A program made the translations under genes and the position numbers. 64,000 nucleotides of DNA. It comes from Arthrobacter_B citreus. Its GTDB lineage: Bacteria; Actinomycetota; Actinomycetes; Actinomycetales; Micrococcaceae. How positions within the stretch are numbered: position 1 is the stretch's first letter; every line of letters begins with the position of its first letter. The notes below the pieces were generated by a model. That model ran no database searches and was not told the DNA's origin. It worked only from the letters and a program-made list of their open reading frames with translations. Of the stretch, positions 33,886-42,382 are shown one piece after another. The stretch is taken from the NCBI RefSeq assembly GCF_042429235.1, contig NZ_JBHMBA010000009.1; one strand, written 5' to 3'.

Positions 33886-34841
33886 TGCGCGCCTCCGGTG
33901 AGTCCTTCAAGGATGACGCGGCTGTCATGGCGCAGCAGGTCCAGATACGTGGGAACAGGCCCCCCGGGTCCGGACAACGAATCCACGTACAGGATGCCGC
34001 CGAACTCGGTGTCACCGGCCTCGGCCACCTGCTGCATGGGCACCTCGGAAACTGTGGATTCGCAGAAGACGGCGGGCACCCCGTTCGCCCGGACAAACTC
34101 AACGGTGTCCTTAATCTGCTGGGGCGTAGCCTGCTGCTCGGAGTTGACCGCCCAGAGGTACTGTTCAGTCAGCCCGGCGTCCCGGGCCAGGTAAGAGAAC
34201 GCGCCTTCGCAGGTCACCAAGGCCCGCTGGTTCGGGGGAAGGACAGCGAGTTCCTGTGTCAGCTGGTCCTGGACCTTCTGCAGCTCTGCTTTGTAGGCCG
34301 CTGCGTTGGCTTCATAGGCAGCGGCGTTGGCGGGGTCCAGGTCGCTGAAGGCATCAGCCATGTTGTCGACATAGATCTGGCCGTTTACCGGGGACATCCA
34401 GGCATGCGGATTGGGCGTGCCAGCATATGCGTCTTCTGCGATGTCGAGCGTTTGCACGCCCTCGCTGACCACCACGTGCGGCACATCGGCGTCGGCGGCG
34501 AACCGGGCAAACCAAGCCTCCAGGTTCAGGCCGTTGTCCAGGATCAGGTCTGCTGAGGCGGCTGTCCGAAGATCACTTGGCGTCGGTTCATAACCATGGA
34601 TCTCGGCGCCCGGCTTTGTGATCGATTCGATCTGAAGATGGTCACCGGCCACGTTCTCGGCCATGTCAGCCAGCACGGTGAAGGTGGTCAGCACCAGCGG
34701 CCGCGCATCCTCGGCGGGGTCAGCGCCGGCGGGACTGCTGCATCCGGCAAGGGCCAGCAGGACCGCGGCGGCGGCAATGGGGAGGTGGGAAATGGGGAGG
34801 CGTGCAGGGGGCAGGTATCTGAAGCGAGGATGGAAAGCCAT
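33882..34841 (-). CDS. Metal-binding lipoprotein (Mn-type cluster A-I solute-binding protein)
   Basis: A 319-residue lipoprotein (lipobox LALAGC, Cys34). The four metal ligands of PsaA/MntC proteins are present: His82 (EIHGYEPTP), His146 (NPHAWMSP), Glu212 (TCEGAFSYL) and Asp287 (YVDSLSGPGG). The H-H-E-D set and the absence of a His-rich loop favour Mn over Zn. It captures the metal outside the membrane for the downstream ATPase and permease. The start is leaderless-like (TAGGGT six bases upstream), and a palindrome overlaps this promoter. Confidence 0.94.
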   Translation of the reverse strand: MAFHPRFRYLPPARLPISHLPIAAAAVLLALAGCSSPAGADPAEDARPLVLTTFTVLADMAENVAGDHLQIESITKPGAEIHGYEPTPSDLRTAASADLILDNGLNLEAWFARFAADADVPHVVVSEGVQTLDIAEDAYAGTPNPHAWMSPVNGQIYVDNMADAFSDLDPANAAAYEANAAAYKAELQKVQDQLTQELAVLPPNQRALVTCEGAFSYLARDAGLTEQYLWAVNSEQQATPQQIKDTVEFVRANGVPAVFCESTVSEVPMQQVAEAGDTEFGGILYVDSLSGPGGPVPTYLDLLRHDSRVILEGLTGGAQ

Positions 34842-34849
34842 GGCAGGAC

Positions 34850-34861
34850 CCTAATATTAGG
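34850..34861. promoter_or_regulatory. Palindrome CCTAATATTAGG on the Mn-importer promoter
   Basis: A perfect 12-base palindrome eight bases before the SBP start, touching the TAGGGT -10 box on the minus strand. Its position fits a metalloregulator (MntR/DtxR or Zur type) that blocks RNA polymerase. The half-site TTAGG recalls DtxR-family boxes but in the opposite (outward) orientation, so the regulator cannot be named. Confidence 0.6.
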
Positions 34862-34968
34862 TCCGCCATAAATACAAGTTCGGCGTGCCTAACTCTTCAT
34901 CGGTGGCGGGCGGACCGCTGCCGTGATTAGGTGGGCGCAACCATGCTCCGCTGCGGAAGGACGAACCC

Positions 34969-35886
34969 ATGAACGAGGACCTGCCCGGGTTTGAGCTTTT
35001 TGACCCCTTCGAGGTGGAGGTGAACGGCATTACGGTGACCGGCCGGATCTCCCGTCCCGATTCCTCCGGGGATAAGCCGCCGCTGCTGCTGCTGCATGGA
35101 CATCCGGAAACCCACCTCATGTGGCACCGGGTGGCCGATTCCCTTGCCGAAGACTTCACCGTGGTGGCCCCGGATCTGCGCGGATACGGCGGTTCCTCCA
35201 AGCCGGCGGGTGAGCCGGACCATTCCACCTACAGCAAGCGTGAGATGGCGAAGGACGCCGTCCTGCTGATGGAGCATTTTGGTGCCGAACGGGGTTTCAG
35301 CCGGTTCGCACTGTGCGCCCATGACCGGGGCGCGCGGGTGGGGCACCGGCTGCTGGCCGACAACCCCGGCTTGGTGTCCCGGGCCATGTTTATGGACATA
35401 GCTCCCACCCTGGACATGTACGCCGCCACGGACCGGGCCTTTGCCGAGGCCTACTTCCACTGGTTTTTCCTGATCCAGCCGGAACCGATGCCGGAATCCC
35501 TCATCGAAGCCAATCCACGCGGCTACATCGAAAACATCATGGGAACGCGCTACGCCGGGCTCGCGCCGTTTCCGGCTCCGGTGCTGGACGCCTATGTCGA
35601 AGCGCTCTCCTCCCCCGGTGCCGTCCATGCCATGTGCGAGGACTACCGGGCGGCCGCCACCATCGATCTGGAACACGACCGGACGGACCGAGACGCCGGG
35701 CTTACCCCCGAGGTGCCGCTGCGTGTGCTCTGGGGGCGGCACGGCGTCGTCGAATCCCAGTTCGATGCCCTGGCGCTCTGGGAAAAGGCAGTGCCTGGCG
35801 TCACGGGCAGGGCTGTGGAGTCAGGGCATTACCTTCCGGAGGAAGCCCCCGGCGAGGTGCTGGCTGAGATGCGGAGCTTTTTCTAG
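34969..35886 (+). CDS. Alpha/beta hydrolase, haloacetate-dehalogenase-like
   Basis: A 305-residue hydrolase closest in motifs to fluoroacetate/haloacetate dehalogenases: oxyanion region LLLHGHPETHLMWHRV, nucleophile Asp119 in AHDRGARVGHRL (with the two carboxylate-binding Arg), acid Asp143 in MDIAPTLDMY, halide-site His164-Trp165 in AYFHWFFLIQPEP, and catalytic His287 in SGHYLPEEAP. It could remove halide from haloacetates; epoxide hydrolysis is the alternative. GGAAGGA lies before the ATG. It converges on the DASS transporter, a possible carrier for organic acids, with a 4-base overlap. Confidence 0.88.
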   Translation: MNEDLPGFELFDPFEVEVNGITVTGRISRPDSSGDKPPLLLLHGHPETHLMWHRVADSLAEDFTVVAPDLRGYGGSSKPAGEPDHSTYSKREMAKDAVLLMEHFGAERGFSRFALCAHDRGARVGHRLLADNPGLVSRAMFMDIAPTLDMYAATDRAFAEAYFHWFFLIQPEPMPESLIEANPRGYIENIMGTRYAGLAPFPAPVLDAYVEALSSPGAVHAMCEDYRAAATIDLEHDRTDRDAGLTPEVPLRVLWGRHGVVESQFDALALWEKAVPGVTGRAVESGHYLPEEAPGEVLAEMRSFF

Positions 35887-37403
35887 TACACGATCCCGAA
35901 GACCCACACCGCCAGGGTAAAGGTCACCAGGGTGGTCAGCACCAGGGCAATGAGGTTCAGCCACATGCCTGCCTTGACCATGTGGACGATCTCCACGTGC
36001 CCTGACGAGAAGGCAATGGCGTTGGGCGGTGTTGCGACCGGCAGCATGAATGCGCAGGTTGCGGCAATGGCCACCGGGATAACCAGGAGCATCGGGTCCA
36101 CGCCGAGTCCCAGGGCGACGCCGCCGATCAGGGGCAGGAAGGTGGCTGCCGTTGCCGTGTTGCTGGTCAGTTCGGTCAGTCCCAGCACGAGAGCCGCTAT
36201 GGCCAGCACGATGAGGACGAGTGGGAGCGCCTCGAGCCCGGCGACCTTGGTGCCGATCCACTCGCTCAGGCCGGTGGCGGTAAAGCGCGAGGACAGGGCG
36301 AGTCCGCCGCCGAAGAGGATCAGGATGTCCCACGGCAGTTCCTTGGCCGTGGACCAGTCCAGCAGCGGAACGCCCTTCTTGATGTTCGCGGGGACCACGA
36401 ACAAAAGCACTGCCACCCCCATGGCAATCACGGCGTCGGCAAAGTTGGAATCCGGCCACAGCAGCGGCACCGTAATCCAGGAAGCGGCGGCCAGGACGAA
36501 GATCGCCAGGACCTGCTTTTCACCCATCGACATCCTGCCCAGCAGCTTGTATTCGCGCTGGATCATTTCCTTGCCGCCGGGAATCTCGGTGATCTCCGGT
36601 TTGAAAATGACGCAGGTCAGCAGGTACCAGGCAACACCCATGAAGACGACGGCCAGCGGCACGCCAACGAGCATCCATTCGCCAAAGCCGATGTTCACGT
36701 CATGCGTTTCGGCCATGTAGCCAACCATGAGGGCGTTGGGCGGGGTACCGATAATCGTGCCCAGCGAGCCGATGGACGCGGAATATGCAATGCCCAGCAT
36801 CAGGGCAATGCTGAAGTTCTTCGGGGCCTTTTTGTCTTTGTCCAGGTTGGCGACCAGGGTCAGCACCGAAATGCCGATGGGCAGCATCATCACTGCGGTT
36901 GCCGTGTTGGAGACCCACATGCTGAGGAATCCCGTGGCGATCATGAAACCGGCGATCAGCTGCTTGGGCTTGGTTCCGACGAGGAGCACGGTGGCCAGCG
37001 CTATGCGGCGGTGGAGGTTCCAGCGCTGCAGTGCCAGGGCAAGGAAGAATCCGCCCATGAAAAGGAAAATGATGGGATCCGCATAGGGCGGGGCCGTTTC
37101 CTTAATCGTGGAAACGCCCAGCGCGGGGAAAAGGAGCAGGGGCAGCAGCGCGGTGGCTGCCAGCGGTATGGCCTCGGTCATCCACCAAGCCGCCATCAGC
37201 ACGGCAATGGCTGCGGTGGCCCTGGCCGGCTGGGCGAGGTCCTGGGGCATCGCCAGGTACACGGCCACGGCCGCAATAACGCCGAGTATCAAGCCGATCC
37301 GCTTGCGCAGAAGGACCTTCCGGTTTTCGGCGGGGGCAAGCATGCCCGGGGCCGATTCGTGCGCGGTTTCCGTATTGGCGTCTGTCGAACTTGGCGTTGC
37401 CAA
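35883..37403 (-). CDS. DASS-family (SLC13) Na+/dicarboxylate-sulfate symporter
   Basis: A 506-residue transporter with about 11-12 helices. The two SNT motifs are present, one in each repeat: WVSNTATAVMMLPIGISVL and ELTSNTATAATFLPLIGG, followed by GTPPNALMVGY and ATPPNAIAFSSGH (the second half of each Na+/substrate site). It would import C4-dicarboxylates or related anions with Na+. TTG at 37403 is chosen because GGAGG lies seven bases upstream; the frame is open to 37436 without a better site. No neighbouring regulator is seen. Confidence 0.93.
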   Translation of the reverse strand: MATPSSTDANTETAHESAPGMLAPAENRKVLLRKRIGLILGVIAAVAVYLAMPQDLAQPARATAAIAVLMAAWWMTEAIPLAATALLPLLLFPALGVSTIKETAPPYADPIIFLFMGGFFLALALQRWNLHRRIALATVLLVGTKPKQLIAGFMIATGFLSMWVSNTATAVMMLPIGISVLTLVANLDKDKKAPKNFSIALMLGIAYSASIGSLGTIIGTPPNALMVGYMAETHDVNIGFGEWMLVGVPLAVVFMGVAWYLLTCVIFKPEITEIPGGKEMIQREYKLLGRMSMGEKQVLAIFVLAAASWITVPLLWPDSNFADAVIAMGVAVLLFVVPANIKKGVPLLDWSTAKELPWDILILFGGGLALSSRFTATGLSEWIGTKVAGLEALPLVLIVLAIAALVLGLTELTSNTATAATFLPLIGGVALGLGVDPMLLVIPVAIAATCAFMLPVATPPNAIAFSSGHVEIVHMVKAGMWLNLIALVLTTLVTFTLAVWVFGIVY

Positions 37404-37495
37404 CGGTTGTCCTCCGTTTGATGGGCGGGCGTCCACCCATCCAACCCCACGCCGTCGGCTCTGTAAAGCAACGCCCCACGTCAGGCGGGGGTGGG

Positions 37496-38497
37496 CTAAT
37501 CGGCTGGGCTCACCAGACCCTCGGAGACCATCCAGTCATAGGCCACCTGTTCCGGCTCCTCTCCCTGCACATCAACCAACAGGTTCAGTGACCGCATCGT
37601 CTCGTCGTCGAGTTTTTCCGCCACCTGCTCGAGGACACCCTCCAACTCCGGATATTTCTGCAGGGTTTCCGTGTAGATCACGGGTGCCGCGTTGTAGGCC
37701 GGAAAGAAGCTGCGGTCATCCTCCAGCACCAGCAGGTCCAGGGCGTCAATCCGGCCGTCTGTGGCGAAGACTTCCCCTACAGCGCACTCCCCCTGGTCAA
37801 TGGCCCCGTAAATGGCTCCCGTGTCATAGATTCCAATGTTCCGCTCCGGGACAACAGTGCCGCGGTTAAGTCCGTAGAGCTGGAGCATCGGATTGAAACC
37901 GTCCTGCCGGGAATTGAATTCTGCGTCCACGCAGAAGGTGAGCTCCTGCTCCGGAAGATAGGCCAGATCCGAAATGCTGGTGACGCCCAATGCTTCGGCG
38001 CGGTCCCGGCTCATGGCCATGGCATAGGTATTGTTCAGTTCCGCCGGCGCTCCCCAGGTCAGGCCGTTGGCCTGGTCCGCGTCATACACCGCCTGCCACT
38101 GCTCCTGCTGATCCGGTATTCCCTGCTCGTTTCCCAAGTAGGTCAGCCAAGCGGTGCCGGTGTACTCCCACATCACGTCCGCCTGCCCGCTGCGCAGGAG
38201 CTCGCGGGCCGGAAGGCTGCCAGGCACGTTGCTCAGGTCCGTGACCTCGAATCCCGCCGCTTTGGACGCCAGGACCGAAATCTTGCCGAGGATGAGCTGT
38301 TCGGTGAAGTTCTTGGACGTCACGGTCACTGAGGCGTCTTCAGGCAGCCCTTCAATCGGCTCGATGCTTCCGGCAGCGACCGGAGGCACATAGGATCCCG
38401 CCGGCTGCAGCCCGCATCCGCCCAGGACCAGGACGACGGCGGCGAGCACGGCCACCAGCGCGGCGGCACGGCGCGGCGGCGTCGGAGAGGTCCGCAT
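37496..38497 (-). CDS. opuCC: Glycine betaine/choline-type ABC transporter substrate-binding lipoprotein
   Basis: A 333-residue lipoprotein (VLAAVVLVLGGCGLQPAGS, lipobox GGCG) of the OpuAC/ProX type: VTVTSKNFTEQLILGKISVLASKAAGFEVTDLSNVPGS, VMWEYTGTAWLTYLGNE (aromatic cage Tyr/Trp region) and LNNTYAMAMSRDRAEALG. It binds a quaternary ammonium solute outside the membrane. It is the last gene of a four-gene operon; its ATG overlaps the stop of the permease gene in TGATG. Confidence 0.92.
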   Translation of the reverse strand: MRTSPTPPRRAAALVAVLAAVVLVLGGCGLQPAGSYVPPVAAGSIEPIEGLPEDASVTVTSKNFTEQLILGKISVLASKAAGFEVTDLSNVPGSLPARELLRSGQADVMWEYTGTAWLTYLGNEQGIPDQQEQWQAVYDADQANGLTWGAPAELNNTYAMAMSRDRAEALGVTSISDLAYLPEQELTFCVDAEFNSRQDGFNPMLQLYGLNRGTVVPERNIGIYDTGAIYGAIDQGECAVGEVFATDGRIDALDLLVLEDDRSFFPAYNAAPVIYTETLQKYPELEGVLEQVAEKLDDETMRSLNLLVDVQGEEPEQVAYDWMVSEGLVSPAD

Positions 38498-39357
38498 CAG
38501 AGTCCTTTCGGCCGGGCCAGCTGCTCCACGAGGCGGCCGACCCAGTCCACCATCAGCGCCAGAAGGGCAACCATGACGGCCCCGGCGACCAGCACGCGGG
38601 GCAGGTTCAGGTTTACCCCGGTGGTGATCAGCACCCCGAGACCGCCGCCGTTGATGAACGTGGCCAGCGCTCCGGTCCCCACCAGGAGCACCATTGCGGT
38701 GCGGATACCGGCCAGCATCAGCGGCACGGCCAGGGGAAGCTCCACTTGGAGCAGCACCCGTGAGGCGCTCATGCCCATGCCGCGCCCGGCCTCCACCAGC
38801 CGCGGGTCCACACTGTCCAGCCCCACCATGGTGTTGCGCAGCACCGGCAGCAGCGCGTACAGAACCAGGGCCACCACCGCCGTCCAAAACCCGAAGCCCA
38901 GCCAAAAGGCCAGCAGCACCACCAGCCCGATGGCCGGGGCCGCCTGGCCGACATTGACCACCGCCAGCACCGGCCCGGTGAGGAAGCGCAGCGGTTTGCG
39001 GGTGAGCAGGATCCCCAGCGGAATGGCCACGATAAGGACGATGGCCGCGGAGAACAGCGTCAGGCGCAGGTGTTCCACGACGTAGACCCAAAGTGTCGCC
39101 GGGGTCAGGGTGGCCAGCTCGGTCTGCGACAGATTCGCCGCCGAGAGCCAGAACAGCAGCAGGGCCACGGCGGCGGCTATGCCGGCCAGCTGCCAGATCA
39201 GTCCCCGGGCAGAGTTGTCCTCGACCGGAGCACCCGCCGCCGTATTGGTGTAGCGCCGTTCTTTGGCCGCCGCTTCCTTCGACGCCGACACCTGGCCAGG
39301 CGGCCCGGGGACCCGTGCACTGGAGCGGACACGGCCGGCTGCCTGGCTGCTGCTCAT
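38497..39357 (-). CDS. opuCB: OpuC-type ABC transporter permease
   Basis: A 286-residue permease with about six helices after an unusual ~50-residue hydrophilic N-terminus (RVPGPPGQVSASKEAAAKERR). The binding-protein-dependent transport signature DPRLVEAGRGMGMSASRVLLQVELPLAVPLMLAGIRTA is intact. It overlaps the ATPase gene by four bases and the SBP gene by one-base coupling. Confidence 0.92.
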   Translation of the reverse strand: MSSSQAAGRVRSSARVPGPPGQVSASKEAAAKERRYTNTAAGAPVEDNSARGLIWQLAGIAAAVALLLFWLSAANLSQTELATLTPATLWVYVVEHLRLTLFSAAIVLIVAIPLGILLTRKPLRFLTGPVLAVVNVGQAAPAIGLVVLLAFWLGFGFWTAVVALVLYALLPVLRNTMVGLDSVDPRLVEAGRGMGMSASRVLLQVELPLAVPLMLAGIRTAMVLLVGTGALATFINGGGLGVLITTGVNLNLPRVLVAGAVMVALLALMVDWVGRLVEQLARPKGL

Positions 39358-40586
39358 GGCCGGCCCGCTTCCGTGGATCCTGCCGGGGTCTCCGGCACGC
39401 GGCCGGCCGCTGGTGCGCCGGGGCTTTCCCGGCCGGCGGCCGGGCGCTGGGCGCGGACCGCCTGCAGGGTCAGCGGGGCGTCGATGACGCCGTCGAGGAT
39501 GCCCTGCGCATCGGTGACCAGCGCCGTGCCCGGATCAGAGAGCAGGATGATGTTCAGGGCCTCGGCCAGAGTGTCGTCGGGCCCCACCAGCGGCAGGTCC
39601 CCGGCTTGGCCGGCGGGCAGCGTTTCGAGCTGTTCCAGTTCGGCAACCGGCAGCCAGGCCAGGGGGCGGCCGTCCCCGTCCACGACTGCCGCGTAGTCCT
39701 GTCCCGCCTCGAGCGCCCTGGCCAGAAGCTCCCGTGGGCTCTCCTCCGCTGTTCCCGTCACCACCGGCAATGCCGGGACTGCGCTCACCTGCACCAGTCC
39801 CAGCTGCTTCAGTCCGGCGTCGGATCCAATAAACTGCCGGACAAACTCGTTGGCCGGAGCGGCAATGATCCGCTCCGGGGAGTCGTATTGGACCAGATGC
39901 CCGCCTTCGGCAAACACGGCAATGCGGTCCCCCAGTTTCACCGCCTCGTTGAAGTCATGGGTGACAAAAACGATGGTCTTCCGCAGTTCGGAGTGAATGC
40001 TGAGCAGTTCGTCCTGCAGCCGCTCCCGGGTGATCGGGTCGACGGCGCCGAAGGGTTCGTCCATGAGCAGCACCGGCGGATCGGCGGCGAGCGCCCTGGC
40101 CACACCCACCCGCTGCTGCTGCCCTCCGGAGAGCTCCTTGGGATACCGGTTTCGGTACCGGTCCGGGTCCAGGGACACCAGCTCCAGCAACTCGTCAACA
40201 CGGCGTGCGGTGCGCTCTTTGTCCCACCCGAGCATCGAGGGGACGACGGCGATGTTGGCCGCCACGCTCATGTGCGGGAACAGGCCGCCGGCCTGGATAA
40301 CGTAGCCGATGCCCCGCCGCAGTTTGTCGGCGTCGGCCCCGGTGATGTCATTGCCGCCCAGCAGGATCCGGCCCGACGTGGGTTCGACCAGCCGGTTGAT
40401 CATTTTCAGGGTTGTCGTTTTTCCACAGCCGGACGGGCCCACCAGCATGACCATGTCACCGGCGCGGATCTCCATGTTCAGCTCCTCCACCGCTGCCCGG
40501 TCCTGCCCGGAAAAATGTTTGGTGACGTTTTCAAGCACGATGCCTTCGGAGGACGGCGTGGTTGCGGAAGCAGTGGTTTCAGACAC
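39354..40586 (-). CDS. opuCA: OpuC-type ABC transporter ATP-binding protein with CBS domains
   Basis: A 410-residue ATPase: Walker A GPSGCGKT, IGYVIQAGGLFPHMSV (Q-loop), LSGGQQQRVGVARAL, LLMDEPFGAVDPITRERL, FVTHDFNEAVKLGD. The C-terminal ~140 residues carry two CBS-type modules (ESPRELLARALEAGQDYAAVVDGDGRPLAWLPV and PLVGPDDTLAEALNIILLSDPGTALVTDAQG), which in OpuA/OpuC sense ionic strength or c-di-AMP. GTG 40586 is chosen; it overlaps the upstream permease stop by eight bases (GTGTCTGA). Confidence 0.93.
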   Translation of the reverse strand: MSETTASATTPSSEGIVLENVTKHFSGQDRAAVEELNMEIRAGDMVMLVGPSGCGKTTTLKMINRLVEPTSGRILLGGNDITGADADKLRRGIGYVIQAGGLFPHMSVAANIAVVPSMLGWDKERTARRVDELLELVSLDPDRYRNRYPKELSGGQQQRVGVARALAADPPVLLMDEPFGAVDPITRERLQDELLSIHSELRKTIVFVTHDFNEAVKLGDRIAVFAEGGHLVQYDSPERIIAAPANEFVRQFIGSDAGLKQLGLVQVSAVPALPVVTGTAEESPRELLARALEAGQDYAAVVDGDGRPLAWLPVAELEQLETLPAGQAGDLPLVGPDDTLAEALNIILLSDPGTALVTDAQGILDGVIDAPLTLQAVRAQRPAAGRESPGAPAAGRVPETPAGSTEAGRP

Positions 40587-41220
40587 GGATACCTCGCGGA
40601 ATTGTGAGCCTGCCCAGTCCAACGAGCAGCAGGTCAAGGATCAGGGCCAGCAGCACTACGCCAACCACTCCGGTCACCACCGATTCCAGGGAATTGGCTC
40701 CCCCCAGCCTGGACAGTCCGGAGAAGATGAAGCCGCCCAGGCCGGGGCCGAGGGCGTAGGCGGCCACGGCAGCGATACCCATGACCATCTGCCCGGAAAC
40801 ACGGATTCCGGCAAGGATCACCGGCCACGCCAGCGGCAGCTCAATCCGATAGAAGATGCGAAAGCGCCCCATGCCCAGCCCCCGGGCCGCTTCAACAGTG
40901 CTTGCCGGCACCTCCGACAACCCCACGATGGCGTTGCGGAGGATCGGCAGCAGGGCGAAGAACCCCACCACGACGACGGCCGGGCGCACGCCGAAGCCCA
41001 AGGGTGCGATCAGCAGCCCGATCAGGGCAAAGGACGGGATCGTCAGGCCGATGGCGCTGATGCTGTCGGCGGCCGAACGCAGTACGGGGCTGCGGTACGT
41101 CAGTGCCGCTGCCAAAACCGCCAGGACGGCGGCAGCCACGAGGCACTGGGCCACGAGGCTGAAGTGCTGCCAACTGGAAAACAGGATGTCGTTAAAGCGC
41201 TGGTCCACGAAGTCATTCAC
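40579..41220 (-). CDS. opuCD: OpuC-type ABC transporter permease, first gene of the operon
   Basis: A 213-residue permease with five to six helices. SAADSISAIGLTIPSFALIGLLIAPLGFG and STVEAARGLGMGRFRIFYRIELPLAWPVILAGIRVS match the OpuC permease family. The operon order permease-ATPase-permease-SBP with overlapping genes is typical of OpuC systems for glycine betaine, carnitine or choline. The start is a GTG shortly after GTGGG. Confidence 0.91.
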   Translation of the reverse strand: MNDFVDQRFNDILFSSWQHFSLVAQCLVAAAVLAVLAAALTYRSPVLRSAADSISAIGLTIPSFALIGLLIAPLGFGVRPAVVVVGFFALLPILRNAIVGLSEVPASTVEAARGLGMGRFRIFYRIELPLAWPVILAGIRVSGQMVMGIAAVAAYALGPGLGGFIFSGLSRLGGANSLESVVTGVVGVVLLALILDLLLVGLGRLTIPRGIRV

Positions 41221-41300
41221 GCCAAACCCACTTCATCTCTTGGTGGGAACCTGCGGTCATTCCAGCGTAGACCGGTGGGAGGACGCCTGTGCAGGGGTTT

Positions 41301-42317
41301 CTACGGAATCAGGACCAGCCGGATGGGGTTGCCCTCCTTCGCGTCGAGCTGCTTGACCGCCTGGGCCGCATCACGCAGCGGCACGCGTGCGGTGACGGAC
41401 TTGGCGAAGTCCAGCCGGCCCAGGCGGGTTAGCTTCACCAGTTCCGGAACGTGATGCGCCTCGGAGCCGTAATGCCCCAGGATCTGCTTGCGGGCGTAGG
41501 AGAAACCGGTGCTGTCGCTGATGGTGATCGGGGTGCCGCTCAGCCCGACCAGCACCAGCCGGCCGCGCCGGCCGAGACATTTGACGGCCTGCGCCCGGAC
41601 GGCGTCGACGCCGGCGAAGTCCAGCGCGGCGTCCAGGCCCTGACCTGCGGTGGCGTTTTTCATGGCATCGCTGAAATCTTCGGCAAGGGGGTCCAGCGCA
41701 TAGTCGGCGCCGAACTCGAGGGCGCGCCGGCGCGCCTCGGGGATGGGGTCGACGGCAATGATGGGAGCCGCTCCGATCAGGCGCAGCAGCTGAACCCCAT
41801 GGGCGCCGAGACCGCCAATCCCCCAGACACCGACCGCTTCCCCGGCGCGCACGTCGCCGGTGGAGGAAATGGCGCCCCAGGGGGTGGAGACGGCGTCGGG
41901 AATGATGGAAGCCTGATCAAAGGGGATGTCATCGCCCAGCGGAACGAGGACGCCGGCCGGGACGACAACGTACTCGGCCCACCCGCCGTCGTAATCCACG
42001 CCCATGGTCAGCGTGGCGCCCTTGTATTCGTAACCGGCCTGGATGACGACCCGGTCCCCGGGAACGGCGGAGGTAACTCCCGGACCGGGAAAGTCAACCG
42101 TTCCGGCAACCTCGTGGCCCAAGGTGACCTCGCTGCCCTGCAGGAACTGCGGGCGCAGCAGGCCCTGGATCAGGTGGACGTCGGAGAGGCATACACCTGC
42201 TGCTCCGACCTTGACCCGGACAAATCCGGGCCCGGGCTCCGGGATGGGAACTTCCGAAAGCGCAAATTCCTTCGTCTCGACGTTGAGACGGCCTGCGAGC
42301 ATGGTGCCGGCTGACAT
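41301..42317 (-). CDS. Medium-chain zinc-type alcohol dehydrogenase, structural-zinc lobe missing
   Basis: A 338-residue MDR-family enzyme. Catalytic zinc ligands Cys (GVCLSDVHL) and His-Glu (TLGHEVAGTV) are present, and the NAD motif is VGVWGIGGLGAHGVQLLR. The four Cys of the structural zinc lobe (C-x2-C-x2-C-x7-C) are absent and replaced by AGYEYKGATLTMGVDYDGG. The substrate is unknown. A strong hairpin separates it from the other dehydrogenase gene upstream on the same strand, so they are probably independent units. Confidence 0.9.
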   Translation of the reverse strand: MSAGTMLAGRLNVETKEFALSEVPIPEPGPGFVRVKVGAAGVCLSDVHLIQGLLRPQFLQGSEVTLGHEVAGTVDFPGPGVTSAVPGDRVVIQAGYEYKGATLTMGVDYDGGWAEYVVVPAGVLVPLGDDIPFDQASIIPDAVSTPWGAISSTGDVRAGEAVGVWGIGGLGAHGVQLLRLIGAAPIIAVDPIPEARRRALEFGADYALDPLAEDFSDAMKNATAGQGLDAALDFAGVDAVRAQAVKCLGRRGRLVLVGLSGTPITISDSTGFSYARKQILGHYGSEAHHVPELVKLTRLGRLDFAKSVTARVPLRDAAQAVKQLDAKEGNPIRLVLIP

Positions 42318-42333
42318 GGGGACCTCTTTCGCG

Positions 42334-42370
42334 ATGATGGGGACGGCGGTTTACCCGCCGTCCCCATCAT
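42334..42370 (-). terminator. Terminator between the two alcohol dehydrogenase genes
   Basis: ATGATGGGGACGGCGG (42334-42349) pairs perfectly with CCGCCGTCCCCATCAT (42355-42370) around a five-base loop. It lies 13 bases beyond the stop of the upstream (minus-strand) dehydrogenase. Confidence 0.75.
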
Positions 42371-42382
42371 GCTCCCCCGCCG

